In this document: in pieces, positions 1 through 8,741 of the stretch
Position numbering within the stretch: the first letter of the stretch is position 1
Layout: every line of letters begins with the position of its first letter
Source of the DNA: MPNO01 sp965205995
GTDB taxonomy: Bacteria; Pseudomonadota; Alphaproteobacteria; MPNO01
Length of the DNA stretch: 64,000 bases
Reading direction: 5' to 3'
Assembly (NCBI GenBank): GCA_965205995.1
Contig: OZ242200.1
Span: 1,240,001 to 1,304,000, forward strand
Translations under genes and position numbers: made by a program
Notes under the pieces: generated by a model
Database searches by the model: none
What the model was told of the DNA's origin: nothing
Seen by the model: only the letters and a program-made list of their open reading frames with translations

Positions 1-35
1 GCGACGGAAATCGCGATATGCCGGAGCTTGGCCAT
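1..35 (-). CDS. VOC (glyoxalase/bleomycin-resistance fold) protein, N-terminal fragment
   Basis: Only the first eleven codons lie in the window; they read MAKLRHIAISV from an ATG at 35, and the rest runs off the left edge. This opening beta-strand (a His followed by hydrophobic residues and Ser/Val) is typical of VOC metalloenzymes, where the early His is often a metal ligand. A GGGAGA ribosome binding site lies just upstream on the minus strand, supporting a real start. It is the downstream-most gene of a minus-strand run that begins with the amidohydrolase. Substrate cannot be inferred. The family call rests on a very short peptide. Confidence 0.5.
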   Translation of the reverse strand, partial: MAKLRHIAISV

Positions 36-127
36 GATGAGTCTCCCGTTGGGGCCGGACGGTGGGCGATGCTTTCAGCACCGCGCAAGCAAGTCAACGA
101 TTCGCGCCGGGCGGCGCCCTACCCGCC

Positions 128-1531
128 CTAACCGTCGATATAGTCCTCCAGCCTGATCCGGTCCCAGGCCTCCTTGGGCGGGACGATGCGGTCGGCGAAG
201 GGCAGCGTTGCCGGGCGGGTCGCGTCGACGATCATCTTGGTCTGCATCGGGCCCTTCTCGGTCCTCACCTCGCCATAGGCCGAGGGGTCGAGATGGGCGC
301 CCATGGCGAACGGGATGGTCGTCACGTCGCGGTCGGCCTGGACGTGGGTGGAGATCGCCCACAGCACGTCGGAATCGTTGTAGATGTCGATCTCGTCGTC
401 GACCACGATGGCGATCTTGACGTTGGGATCGCCCGCCAGCGCCGCCAGCCCGGCCGACTTGCCCTCGCCCGGCACCCGCTTTTTGATCTTGATATAGGCG
501 GTGAAGGTGCAGTTGCCGGACGGCGGCAGATGGACGCCGGTGACCGAGGGCACCAGCTTGGCGACCGAGTTGAAGAGCGCGGTCTCGAAGGTCAGCGCGC
601 CGGCCAAATTGTGCTCGCGATGCGACGGGTCGAGGTCGTGATAGATCGCGTCCCGGCGCATGGTGATCCCGGTCACCTGCATCAGCCCGACCGGGTCCTT
701 GGCCGGGCCGTAGAACCCGGTGTATTCGGAGAACGGCCCGTCGTCGGTCTCCCTGGCGGGGTCGAGGAAGCCCTCGATCGCGATCTCCGCCCAGGCCGGG
801 ACCGGGATGTCGACGGTCTCGCCCGGCACCACCTCGAGCGGCTCGCCCATCAGCGCGCCCATCATCTCGTATTCGTCCGAGTCGAAGGCCTGCTTCGACA
901 GCGTGCCGAGGATCGCGGCCGGGTGGTGGCCGATGAACAGAATTGCGTCCATGCGCCTATTCATCTCGCGGTATTTTCGGTAGATGTAGCCCGCGTGATG
1001 GGCCGGGTTGAACATGCAGGCGAGCTCGGCCCTGCCCTTGATCTCGTGGCGGTAGACGCCTGCATTGAGCACCCCGGTCTCGGGGTCCCTGACCACCAGG
1101 CAGCCGATGGCGATGTACTTTCCGGAATTCTTCTCGGCGTGCTTGACCACCGGCAGCGTGCCGAGATCGACCTCGTCCCTGCCGATCGTGATCTGCTTGA
1201 CCGGCGCGTCCTCGCGCGCGACCGCGACGGTGGGGAGCGGTTTGGCGACGCGCTCGCGGAACCGGTCGAGGATCTCGGATTTGGGCCGGTCGGGGTCGAC
1301 GCCGAGGGCGAGGCCGAGGAGCTCGTACTTGCCGAACAGATTGGTGACCAGCGGCAGCTCCGAGCCCTTGATCTTCTCGAAGCGGATGACCGGGTAGTCG
1401 TCCTGCGCCGCGAGCTTCTGCTGGATCACGCAGGGCTCGTAGACCGGATCGACCGGGCGGGCGACGGTCGCGAAATAATCCGGGCCCATCTGCCGGGCCT
1501 CGGCGAGGAACGTCCTCAGATCCTTGTTCAT
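128..1531 (-). CDS. UbiD family (prenylated-FMN) decarboxylase
   Basis: The 467-residue product has the length and conserved stretches of UbiD-type (de)carboxylases, which use prenylated FMN to remove a carboxylate from aromatic or unsaturated acids. The hallmark GPFSEYTGFYG block, whose Glu corresponds to the catalytic glutamate region, is at about residues 262-272; a DPSHREHNLAG segment and a later VVDDEIDIYNDSDVLWA segment are also typical. The ATG at 1531 (MNKDLRTF) gives the family N-terminus; the longer reading upstream lies in the preceding gene. It starts 11 bases after the quinone oxidoreductase stop, so the two are probably co-transcribed. No UbiX prenyltransferase is in the window. 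A role in catabolism rather than ubiquinone synthesis is inferred from the neighbours. Confidence 0.9.
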   Translation of the reverse strand: MNKDLRTFLAEARQMGPDYFATVARPVDPVYEPCVIQQKLAAQDDYPVIRFEKIKGSELPLVTNLFGKYELLGLALGVDPDRPKSEILDRFRERVAKPLPTVAVAREDAPVKQITIGRDEVDLGTLPVVKHAEKNSGKYIAIGCLVVRDPETGVLNAGVYRHEIKGRAELACMFNPAHHAGYIYRKYREMNRRMDAILFIGHHPAAILGTLSKQAFDSDEYEMMGALMGEPLEVVPGETVDIPVPAWAEIAIEGFLDPARETDDGPFSEYTGFYGPAKDPVGLMQVTGITMRRDAIYHDLDPSHREHNLAGALTFETALFNSVAKLVPSVTGVHLPPSGNCTFTAYIKIKKRVPGEGKSAGLAALAGDPNVKIAIVVDDEIDIYNDSDVLWAISTHVQADRDVTTIPFAMGAHLDPSAYGEVRTEKGPMQTKMIVDATRPATLPFADRIVPPKEAWDRIRLEDYIDG

Positions 1532-1542
1532 CGCGCCCTCCC

Positions 1543-2511
1543 TCAGGGGATCAGGACGGTCGAGCCGGTGGTGGCGCGGGCCTCCAGCGCCCGGTGCGCC
1601 TCCGCGGCTTGGGCCAAGGGCCAGTCCTGGTTGACGTTGATGGTGACGATGCCGCGCTCGACGAGGTCGAACAGGCGCGCGCACGCGGTCTCGATCATCT
1701 CGCGCGTCGCGACGTGGTCGGCGAGGCCGGGCCGGGTGACGAATTTCGAGCCGCCCTGGAGCAGCCCGGTGTCGAGCGGCGGGAACGGGCCGGATGCCTG
1801 GCCGAACCCGGCGATGGTGCCACGCGCGCGCGTGCAGCGAATCGAGTCGAGGAAAGTGTCGCGGCCGATCGAATCGTAGACCGCATGCGCGCCCGCCCCG
1901 CCGGTGATCTCCAGCACCCGGTCCGCGAAGTTCTCGCGCGTGTAGACGATGGGATGGTCGCAGCCATGCGCCGAGGCGAGCGCCGCCTTCTCGTCCGAGC
2001 CGACGGTGCCGATCACCGTCGCGCCGAGATGCTTCGCCCATTGGCAGAAGATCAGCCCGACCCCGCCGGCCGCGGCGTGGATCACCACGGCATCGCCCGG
2101 CTGCACCGCATGGGTCCAGTGGAGGAGATAATGCACGGTGAGGCCCTTCAGCATCATCGCCGCCGCAATCCGGTCGTCGATCCCGTCGGGCAGGCGCACG
2201 ACCTGGTCGGCGGCGATCAGCCGTTCCCCGGCATAGCTCCCGAGCGGCCCGGCGTAAGCCACGCGATCGCCGACCGCGATTGTGTCGACATCGGGGCCGA
2301 GCGCCTCGACCGTGCCCGCACCCTCGGAACCGACGATCACCGGCAGAGTGAGCGGATAGACCCCGCGCCGCCGGTAGGTGTCGCTCATATTGACGCCGAT
2401 CGCGCTGTGGCGCAGCAGAACCTCGCCCGGGCCGGGCGCCGCGACCGGCACTTCCTCGGGCGTCAGAACCTCCGGGCCGCCATATTCGTGAACCACCAAA
2501 GCCTGCGTCAT
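1543..2511 (-). CDS. NADPH:quinone oxidoreductase (zeta-crystallin-like MDR)
   Basis: This 322-residue protein belongs to the medium-chain dehydrogenase/reductase superfamily, quinone reductase branch, which reduces quinones or enones with NAD(P)H in the cytosol. It shows the GroES-like N-terminal domain with the G-S-E-G-A-G turn near residue 60, and the Rossmann dinucleotide motif HAAAGGVGLIFCQWAK near residues 140-155. It lacks the zinc-ligand cysteine cluster of alcohol dehydrogenases. The ATG at 2511 is preceded by a strong GGGAGGAG site. It lies in one minus-strand run with the UbiD gene downstream and the amidohydrolase upstream. The natural substrate is unknown. Confidence 0.9.
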   Translation of the reverse strand: MTQALVVHEYGGPEVLTPEEVPVAAPGPGEVLLRHSAIGVNMSDTYRRRGVYPLTLPVIVGSEGAGTVEALGPDVDTIAVGDRVAYAGPLGSYAGERLIAADQVVRLPDGIDDRIAAAMMLKGLTVHYLLHWTHAVQPGDAVVIHAAAGGVGLIFCQWAKHLGATVIGTVGSDEKAALASAHGCDHPIVYTRENFADRVLEITGGAGAHAVYDSIGRDTFLDSIRCTRARGTIAGFGQASGPFPPLDTGLLQGGSKFVTRPGLADHVATREMIETACARLFDLVERGIVTINVNQDWPLAQAAEAHRALEARATTGSTVLIP

Positions 2512-2605
2512 CTCTCCTCCCGGTAAAGCGCCTCGCCGGGGCATCCTAGCAGACGGCGCCCTCAAGTAAGCGACGGCCGGAGCGGGTTTTCGCCAAGCCT
2601 CGACA

Positions 2606-2636
2606 GTAAGGAAGGAAGGATTCCTTGCTTCCTTAC
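2606..2636 (-). terminator. Long hairpin after the amidohydrolase gene
   Basis: An almost perfect inverted repeat (arms GTAAGGAAG and CTTCCTTAC, then one mismatch, then a further five pairs) begins three bases after the amidohydrolase stop codon. It can fold into a stem of about 14 pairs. There is no clear T-run behind it, so it may be a processing or stability stem rather than a full intrinsic terminator. It separates the amidohydrolase from the quinone oxidoreductase/UbiD pair. Confidence 0.5.
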
Positions 2637-2639
2637 CCG

Positions 2640-4148
2640 TCAGTTCTCCGCCGCGCTCTCCTGCGCCGCCGCCAGCGCCTGGGCGAAGCGGTAGAGCGCC
2701 CGGTTGCGCGCCTTCTGGCTGTCGCGCATCCCCTTCGCCGCCTGGATCGCCGCGTCGGCATCGGCGGATGCGAAGCTGCCGTCCTCGTAGACGATTTGGC
2801 CGGCGACCAGCACGGTGCGGACCGACCGGCCGCGCTCGGCGAAGACGAGTTGCTGGAGCGGGTCGTTGAGCGGCGCGAGGCTGGGCGAATCGAGGTCGTA
2901 GAGCACGATATCGGCCGCCGCGCCGGCCTCGATCGCGCCGAGACGGGGACCGCCGACGAAGGCCGCTCCCCCGCCCTCGGTCGCCATGCCGAAGGCGGCG
3001 GCCGCGTCGGGCCATTCGGCGCGGGGCAGCCCGGCGATCCGCGGCAACAGCAGCGCGAGGCTCATCGCCTCGTGGATCGACAGCGTGTCGTTGGTGCTCG
3101 CCCCGTCGGTGCCGAGCGCGACGGCCACGCCGCTCGCCAGCATCCGCGCGACCGGGGCCGTGCCGGCGCCGATCTTGGCGTTGCTGTGCGGGTTGTGGAC
3201 CGCCACCGCGCCGCGCTCGGCAGCAACCGGGGCCGTGCCGGCGCCGAGGTCGACCGCGCCGCGCTCGGCCAAGAGGTCGTCGTCCTCGACCCACACCGCA
3301 TGGGCGAACGACCAGCGGCGGTCGAGGATGCCGAGCGCCTCGAGCTGGGCGACCATCGATTTTCCGTAGCGCTCTTCGGCCAGGGTTCGCTGGATCCGGG
3401 TTTCCAGCAGATGGGTGTGGATGCCGAGATCGCGCGAAGCGGCGATTTCGTGGCAGCGGACCAGCATTTCGTCCGAACAGCGGATCGGGTTCGACGGGCC
3501 GGGCATGATCGAGACCAGCCCCCCATGGCCGTGCCAGGTATCGGCCGCTTCCTCGCACACCGATGCGATCTCGTCGGCGGGGAGAGGCGCCAGCGGGTTG
3601 TCGCCGAGATCGCGGGCGATCGAGAGGTCGACGCCGTCGATCCGGGCGGGGTCGATGTCGTCATAGGCGCGGTCGAACACGCGGAGCGCGATCGCCGCCC
3701 GCATGCCGATCCCGGCATAGGCGCGCGCGAGGGGGCCGACATCCTGGACGGCGCAGTTCTGCTCCGGGTAGTGGTCGATCGCCGCGGTGACGCCCGACCG
3801 CAGCATGTCGAGCGCGCCGAGCGCCGCGCTGATCGCGATCTCCTCGGCACCGCGGCCCGCGGTGTCGGCCTGGTTGGTCCACATGAAGCCGACATGGTCC
3901 ATCCCGTCCGCCGTGCCGCGCAGCAGGTTGAGCGGCGAATGGGTGTGCGCGTTGACCAGCCCGGGGGCGGCCAGCCTGTCCTTGCCCTCGACGATTCGGG
4001 CGGCGGGTCCGGCCTCGCCCGGTGCGGCGATCCCGGCGATGAGCCCGCCGCGGATCAGGATGTCGCAATCCTTGAGCGCGACCCCGCCGTCGGCCGCCAG
4101 CAGCGCGCGGCAACGCCGGATCACGGTGTCGAGAGGCGTGGCGGTCAT
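2640..4148 (-). CDS. Amidohydrolase, TrzA/AtzB/SsnA-like (metal-dependent deaminase/hydrolase)
   Basis: A 502-residue member of the amidohydrolase superfamily, which uses a divalent metal in a TIM barrel to hydrolyse C-N bonds or deaminate N-heterocycles. Metal-binding motifs are visible: NAHTHSPLN (HxH, near residue 68), HTHLLET (near 243), a conserved His in HAVWVEDDDL, and GTDGASTND with the catalytic Asp (near 346). The C-terminal strand domain ends normally. The ATG at 4148 lies one base after the stop of the HEAT-repeat gene, so translation is likely coupled. It resembles guanine/hydroxyatrazine/methylthioadenosine deaminase relatives; the substrate cannot be chosen from sequence. Confidence 0.88.
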   Translation of the reverse strand: MTATPLDTVIRRCRALLAADGGVALKDCDILIRGGLIAGIAAPGEAGPAARIVEGKDRLAAPGLVNAHTHSPLNLLRGTADGMDHVGFMWTNQADTAGRGAEEIAISAALGALDMLRSGVTAAIDHYPEQNCAVQDVGPLARAYAGIGMRAAIALRVFDRAYDDIDPARIDGVDLSIARDLGDNPLAPLPADEIASVCEEAADTWHGHGGLVSIMPGPSNPIRCSDEMLVRCHEIAASRDLGIHTHLLETRIQRTLAEERYGKSMVAQLEALGILDRRWSFAHAVWVEDDDLLAERGAVDLGAGTAPVAAERGAVAVHNPHSNAKIGAGTAPVARMLASGVAVALGTDGASTNDTLSIHEAMSLALLLPRIAGLPRAEWPDAAAAFGMATEGGGAAFVGGPRLGAIEAGAAADIVLYDLDSPSLAPLNDPLQQLVFAERGRSVRTVLVAGQIVYEDGSFASADADAAIQAAKGMRDSQKARNRALYRFAQALAAAQESAAEN

Positions 4149-4149
4149 G

Positions 4150-4956
4150 TCAGAGGATGCGGCGGGCGATCTTGAGGGACAGCTCCGTCTCCATCTCCTC
4201 CAGCTCCGCTGCAATCGTTTCGGCAAGCGCCGGATGCGCCCCGGCGCACCGGCCCATATGAACCGCGATGTCGTCGTCGGCGATGCCCGAAAGCGCGGTT
4301 ACGATCTCGCTCGCCGGGTCCCGCTCCAGCTCTTCGAGCAGGACGGCCTTCGCGCTCACGCGGCCCATCCGTCCAAGGACGACCGCCGCCGCCCTTCGGA
4401 CCGGCGGATGGGTGTCGCCGACCAGCCCCTCCAGCGCGGAGATGTCGGACCTGCCGAATTGGCACAAGCGCGCGGCGCGCTCCCTGACCTCCGGATCGGC
4501 ATGGCGCAGGAGAGGACCGGTGAACCCGCGCGGCAGACCAAGCCCGGCGGCGAGCGCCGCCCGCAGGGAAACGGGCAGCAGAGGAGGCGGCAAATCCGCT
4601 GCGGTGACGATGCGGGCGAGCAGGTCCTTTGCCCGTCTCGTGCCGATCAGCGCCAGCGTCTCCACCACCGCTTCCTGTTCGGGCAGGCGGCGCTCGCGGC
4701 CAAACCCCTTGAAGCGACGCCACAGCCGGTCCAACGCCGGCACCGCGCGGTCCCCGAGATTGCGTTCGACGACGAGGCTGCAAAGCAGCAGAGCATCCCG
4801 GAGTCCCGCAGCCGGCAGCCGGTCGAGAATCTCGTCGTCCGAAAGCGTTTCGGGCCGTAGCGGCGGCGATGCGGACCGGGCGCCCGGCGGCGCCGGCGGG
4901 CGGTCCCCGAACAGATCGAATTGCCGCGGCTCCTTCAACCTGCAGCCTTCCGCCAT
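4150..4956 (-). CDS. HEAT-repeat protein with N-terminal QFDLF motif
   Basis: About 268 residues, mostly paired amphipathic helices rich in Leu, Ala and Arg with repeats such as DPEVRERAARL and HPPVRRAAAVVLGRMG, typical of HEAT/PBS-lyase-like scaffolds that bind other proteins. With the ATG at 4956 chosen (preceded by GCAGG), residues 12-16 are QFDLF, which matches the QL[SD]LF consensus of bacterial beta-clamp-binding peptides. Longer starts (ATG 4977, GTG 5007) have poorer ribosome sites. The stop is one base before the amidohydrolase ATG. No catalytic residues are seen. A scaffold or regulatory role is inference. Confidence 0.7.
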   Translation of the reverse strand: MAEGCRLKEPRQFDLFGDRPPAPPGARSASPPLRPETLSDDEILDRLPAAGLRDALLLCSLVVERNLGDRAVPALDRLWRRFKGFGRERRLPEQEAVVETLALIGTRRAKDLLARIVTAADLPPPLLPVSLRAALAAGLGLPRGFTGPLLRHADPEVRERAARLCQFGRSDISALEGLVGDTHPPVRRAAAVVLGRMGRVSAKAVLLEELERDPASEIVTALSGIADDDIAVHMGRCAGAHPALAETIAAELEEMETELSLKIARRIL

Positions 4957-5052
4957 CCTGCGGCTTCGGGAGGACATCCCGGGCCGTGGCCGCCGCCATC
5001 CTCGCACAGGCCGGCGCCGGGCGCTCCCCCCAATCGTGCCGCCGCTTGCGCG

Positions 5053-5634
5053 TCAGACCCCGTCGCGGCGGGCGCGGCGGTATTCCTGGCCGCGGGCGCG
5101 GTAGGTCTCGACGGTGCGCCCGAAGGCGGCGATCTCGTCTTCGGTCAATTCGCGGGCGCGGCGCGCCGGGCTGCCGGCCCAGAGCTCGCCGGCGGGCAGA
5201 CGCTTGCCCTGGGTCAGCATGGCGCCGGCGGCGAGCATCCCGCCGCTCTCGATCACCGCCTCGTCGAGCACGATCGCGCCCATGCCGACGAACCCGCCAT
5301 CCTCAATCGTGCAGGCGTGCAGCAGCGCCATGTGGCCGACGGTGACGTCGGCGCCGATATAGGTGCCCTGCTTGGCGCTGTGGACGTGGATCACGGTGCC
5401 GTCCTGGATGTTCGAGCGCGGGCCGATCCGTACCGTGTGCTCGTCGCCGCGGATCACGCAGTTGAACCAGATATTGGCCTCCGCGCCGATCTCGACGTCG
5501 CCGACGATGCGGCAGCCCTCGGCGATGAAGGCGGTCGGATCGATGCGCGGCCAGACGCCGCGATAGGGCAGCAGACTTACTCCCTCGGCCACCTCCCCCG
5601 GCGCTCCGGCCGCTTCCATGCGCGCCGTGCTCAC
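5053..5634 (-). CDS. Gamma-carbonic anhydrase family protein (left-handed beta-helix)
   Basis: A 193-residue hexapeptide-repeat protein of the gamma-CA/PaaY/YrdA family, cytosolic trimers that bind zinc between subunits. The sequence shows many [IVL]-G-x turns and the expected ligand histidines in GTVIHVHS and VGHMALLHAC. The GTG at 5634 overlaps the argC stop (GTGA), with AGGAG about 11 bases upstream; an ATG five codons later (5619) is the alternative. It is the gene after argC in the ribosomal-protein/argC cluster. Carbonic anhydrase activity is possible but many members have other or unknown roles. Confidence 0.9.
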   Translation of the reverse strand: MSTARMEAAGAPGEVAEGVSLLPYRGVWPRIDPTAFIAEGCRIVGDVEIGAEANIWFNCVIRGDEHTVRIGPRSNIQDGTVIHVHSAKQGTYIGADVTVGHMALLHACTIEDGGFVGMGAIVLDEAVIESGGMLAAGAMLTQGKRLPAGELWAGSPARRARELTEDEIAAFGRTVETYRARGQEYRRARRDGV

Positions 5635-6680
5635 GGGAACAGGGGCTCCTGCTGCAGCGCCGTCGTCTCGGGCAGCGCGCAGATCAGGTTCATGTTCTGC
5701 ACCGCCTGGCCGGCCGCCCCCTTCACCAGATTGTCGAGCACCGAGACGATGATCGCGCGCCCCGGCAGGCGGTCGGGGAACACCCCGATCAGGCAGTGGT
5801 TGGAGCCCCGCACATGGCGGGTCGCGGGCACCGTGCCGTCGGGCACCACGCGGACGAAGGGCTCGCCGTCATAGCGCGCCGCCAGGATGGCGCGCAGATC
5901 GTCGGCCTTGGCGCCGCCGGCGAGCCGCACATAGATGGTCGACAGCATGCCCCGGTTCATCGGCATCAGATGCGGGGTGAAGTTGACCAGGATCGGCGCG
6001 TCGGCCGCCTTGCTCAGCTCCTGCTCGATCTCGGGCGCGTGGCGGTGGGCGGCGATGCCGTAGGCGTGGATGCCCTCGGACACCTCGGCGAACAGGCTCG
6101 CCTCCTTCGCCGCCCGGCCGGCGCCGGAGACCCCGGATTTCGAATCGATGATGATCTCGCGCTCGATCGCGCCGTCGCCGAGCAGCGGCGCGAGCGGCAG
6201 GATCGCCGAGGTCGGGTAGCAGCCGGGGTTGGCGACCAGCCGGCCCCCCCTCACCTCCTCGCGGGCGAGCTCGGTCAGGCCGTAGACCGCCTGTTGCTGG
6301 AGCGCCGGCGCGCGGTGCTCGTGGCCGTACCACTCGGCGTAGGTGTCGGGGTCGAAGAGGCGGAAATCGGCCGACAGATCAACAACTTTCAAGTCGTCCG
6401 GAAGGGCGGCGATCACCTCCTGCGTGGTGCCGTGCGGCAGGCAGCAGAAGACCAGGTCGTGCGCGCCCCAGTCGGCGTCCTCGATGCGGATCAGATCGGG
6501 CAGGCCGCGCGCGGCGAATTGCGGGAACACCGCGTCGAACGGCTTGCCCGCGTGGCGGTCGGCGGTGAGCGTCACGATCTCGACCGACGGGTGGTGCAGC
6601 AGGATCCGCACCAGCTCGGCGCCGGTATAGCCGCTGGCGCCGAGGATCGCGGTCCGAACGGCGTTTGCTGTGCTCGCCAT
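5631..6680 (-). CDS. argC: N-acetyl-gamma-glutamyl-phosphate reductase
   Basis: A 349-residue enzyme of arginine biosynthesis that reduces N-acetyl-glutamyl-phosphate to the semialdehyde with NADPH. The N-terminal dinucleotide motif GASGYTGAELVRILLHHP and the active-site cysteine in NPGCYPT (about residue 152) are present, and a His-containing AYGIAAHRHAPEI segment supplies the usual catalytic histidine. Length fits the type 1 ArgC family. The ATG at 6680 has GGAGG ahead of it and lies 51 bases after rpsI. The rplM-rpsI-argC order is a common alphaproteobacterial arrangement. Confidence 0.97.
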   Translation of the reverse strand: MASTANAVRTAILGASGYTGAELVRILLHHPSVEIVTLTADRHAGKPFDAVFPQFAARGLPDLIRIEDADWGAHDLVFCCLPHGTTQEVIAALPDDLKVVDLSADFRLFDPDTYAEWYGHEHRAPALQQQAVYGLTELAREEVRGGRLVANPGCYPTSAILPLAPLLGDGAIEREIIIDSKSGVSGAGRAAKEASLFAEVSEGIHAYGIAAHRHAPEIEQELSKAADAPILVNFTPHLMPMNRGMLSTIYVRLAGGAKADDLRAILAARYDGEPFVRVVPDGTVPATRHVRGSNHCLIGVFPDRLPGRAIIVSVLDNLVKGAAGQAVQNMNLICALPETTALQQEPLFP

Positions 6681-6731
6681 GGCATCACCTCCAGCGATCC
6701 GCCGGATTGTCGGCGAAACGGGGTCTGGGGT

Positions 6732-7229
6732 CTAGCGCTTCGAGAACTGGAAGCTGCGTCGCGCCTTGCGCTTGCCGTATTTCTTGCGCTCGACCACGCG
6801 GGCGTCGCGGGTGAGGAACCCGCCGCGCTTGAGGATCGGGCGCAGCGTCGGCTCGGCATGGACCAGCGCGCGCGAAATGCCGTGGCGCACCGCGCCCGCC
6901 TGGCCCGACAGCCCGCCGCCCTTGACCGTGCACCAGACGTCGTACTGGGCGTCGCGGTCGGCCACCAGGAAGGGCTGGTTGAGCAGCATCTGGAGGACCG
7001 GGCGCGCGAAATAGGCCTCGCCCTGGCGCCCGTTGACGGTGACCCGCCCGGCGCCCGGCTTGATCCATACCCGGGCGACCGCGTTCTTGCGCTTGCCGGT
7101 CGCGTAGGAGCGGCCCTGCTCGTCGACCTTGCGCTCATAGACCGGCGCGGCTTCGGGCGGAGGCGCGGCTTCCCCGACCAGCCCCGCGGGCATCACGTCG
7201 CCGAGCGTCGGTGCGTCCTGGTCTGCCAT
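6732..7229 (-). CDS. rpsI: 30S ribosomal protein S9 with N-terminal extension
   Basis: About 165 residues. The C-terminal 130 match S9: the ATGKRKNAVARVWI start of the fold, the GGGLSGQAGAVRHGI loop, and the basic tail ending SFQFSKR that reaches the decoding region. The first 35 residues are an acidic, Pro/Ala-rich extension, common in alphaproteobacterial S9. Two adjacent ATGs (7232 and 7229) overlap the rplM stop; 7229 is preferred because AGGAG lies six bases upstream. It is co-transcribed with rplM from the promoter at 7743-7770. Confidence 0.97.
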   Translation of the reverse strand: MADQDAPTLGDVMPAGLVGEAAPPPEAAPVYERKVDEQGRSYATGKRKNAVARVWIKPGAGRVTVNGRQGEAYFARPVLQMLLNQPFLVADRDAQYDVWCTVKGGGLSGQAGAVRHGISRALVHAEPTLRPILKRGGFLTRDARVVERKKYGKRKARRSFQFSKR

Positions 7230-7693
7230 CATCTGCTCCTGGCGTTCTTCGGATTGAGCGCGGCGATGTCCAGCGTCTCGGGCTGCTGGGCCCCGTGCGG
7301 GTGGTCGGGTCCGGCATAGACCCGGAGCTTGGTGAACTGCTGGCGGCCGAGCGGGCCCCTGGGGAGCATCCGCTGCACCGCCTTCTGGACCACCCGCTCG
7401 GGATGGGCGCCGGCCAGGATTTTCTCGGGCGTCGTGCTCTTGATGCCGCCGGGATAGCCGGTATGGCGGTAATAGGTCTTCTGCTCCCGCTTGCGCCCGG
7501 TGAAGCGGATCTTTTCGGCGTTGATCACCACGATGCTGTCGCCGCAATCGATATGCGGCGTGAAGATCGGCTTGTGCTTGCCGCGCAGCATGCTGGCGAC
7601 CACCGCGGCCAGCCGGCCGACCACCAGACCGTCGGCATCGACCAGATACCACTTGCTGTCGACATCCGCGGGTTTTGCGGAATAGGTGCGCAT
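7229..7693 (-). CDS. rplM: 50S ribosomal protein L13
   Basis: A 154-residue L13, an early-assembly protein that binds 23S rRNA. The conserved WYLVDADGLVVGRLA opening, the DSIVVINAEKIRFTG segment, YYRHTGYPGG and the MLPRGPLGR box are all present. The ATG at 7693 follows a leader of about 40 bases from a good sigma-70-type promoter. The stop overlaps the rpsI start, as expected for a coupled ribosomal-protein pair. Confidence 0.98.
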   Translation of the reverse strand: MRTYSAKPADVDSKWYLVDADGLVVGRLAAVVASMLRGKHKPIFTPHIDCGDSIVVINAEKIRFTGRKREQKTYYRHTGYPGGIKSTTPEKILAGAHPERVVQKAVQRMLPRGPLGRQQFTKLRVYAGPDHPHGAQQPETLDIAALNPKNARSR

Positions 7694-7742
7694 TGTCTGC
7701 CCCGCCCGTAGAATTCCGTCCGCCTGTGCGGAACGGGGCGCG

Positions 7743-7770
7743 AGTATCGCAGAAGATTCCTGACTGTCAA
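7743..7770 (-). promoter_or_regulatory. Sigma-70-type promoter of rplM-rpsI
   Basis: On the minus strand a consensus TTGACA (7770-7765) is followed after 16 bases by GATACT (7748-7743, four of six to TATAAT). It lies 50 bases upstream of the rplM ATG, matching a strong constitutive ribosomal-protein promoter. Confidence 0.7.
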
Positions 7771-7916
7771 TGCCAGAAAGCCGTTTGGCTACAGACGTTT
7801 ATGATAGCGTAACAAGTTATGTATGGTCTCCATGGATCCGCCCCCGCCGCACTTGCGCGGCGCAGCAAGGCGGGCCAGATTGGACCGTGACGACGAACGG
7901 CAGCGAGGCCGGACCC

Positions 7917-8735
7917 ATGGCAGCGACCCTGGCCACCCACACCGCGACCGACGCGGCGACCGACGCGTCCATCCTCAGAAGCGACGCGGACGGGATCGCG
8001 ACGCTGATCCTCAACCGCCCGGCGGCGCGCAACGCGCTTTCGAGCGCCATGATGACGGCGCTTGAGGCCGAGATCGCCGCGATCGCCGCCGACCCGGCGG
8101 TCCGCGTCCTGGTGATCGGCGCCAACGGCCCCGCCTTCTGCGCCGGCCACGACATGCGGGAAATGCGCGCGACCCCGACCCGGGAGGCCTATGCGGCGCT
8201 GTTCGGCCAGAGCGGCAAGCTGATGCTTTCGCTGATCCGCCTGGCCAAGCCGGTGATCGCCCGGGTCCAGGGAACGGCGACGGCGGCGGGCTGCCAGCTG
8301 GTGGCGACCTGCGACCTCGCGGTGGCCTCGAGCGATGCGAAATTCGCGACGCCGGGCGTCGATATCGGCCTGTTCTGCTCGACGCCGATGGTCGCCATCA
8401 GCCGCAACGTGCCGCGCAAGCGGATGATGGAGATGCTGCTCACCGGCGATCCCATCGATGCCGGGACCGCGGCCGATTACGGCCTCGTCAACCGCGTCGT
8501 CGCGCCGGAGGATCTGGAGGCCGAAACGCGGACCCTCGCGCACCGGATCGCCGGCAAATCGGCGCTCACCATCGCCATCGGCAAGGAAGCGTTCTACCGC
8601 CAGATCGAGGCCGGGTTCGCCGACGCCTACAAGACCGCGAGCGAGGCGATGACCCGCAACATGCTGTCGCGCGACGCCGGCGAAGGCGTCGATGCGTTTC
8701 TCGAAAAACGCGCGCCGCGCTGGGAAGACCGCTGA
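7917..8735 (+). CDS. Enoyl-CoA hydratase/isomerase family protein
   Basis: A 272-residue crotonase-fold protein. It carries the NRPAARNALSSAMM motif, the first oxyanion-hole segment (GPAFCAGHDMREM, about residues 68-80) and a second CoA-binding loop around KPVIARVQGTATAAGCQLVATCDLAVAS. The usual hydratase Glu pair is not obvious, so hydratase versus other crotonase activity is open. The ATG at 7917 has GAGG eight bases upstream; a GTG at 7887 would add ten residues. It is divergent from rplM and followed by a repeat element. Confidence 0.92.
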   Translation: MAATLATHTATDAATDASILRSDADGIATLILNRPAARNALSSAMMTALEAEIAAIAADPAVRVLVIGANGPAFCAGHDMREMRATPTREAYAALFGQSGKLMLSLIRLAKPVIARVQGTATAAGCQLVATCDLAVASSDAKFATPGVDIGLFCSTPMVAISRNVPRKRMMEMLLTGDPIDAGTAADYGLVNRVVAPEDLEAETRTLAHRIAGKSALTIAIGKEAFYRQIEAGFADAYKTASEAMTRNMLSRDAGEGVDAFLEKRAPRWEDR

Positions 8736-8741
8736 GGAGCG

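Noticed and set aside
62..1879. 605-codon open frame on plus, opposite UbiD and the quinone oxidoreductase
   Set aside because: It lies antisense to two well-supported genes, is full of His/Arg/Asp repeats typical of reverse-frame reading of GC-rich codons, and matches no protein family.
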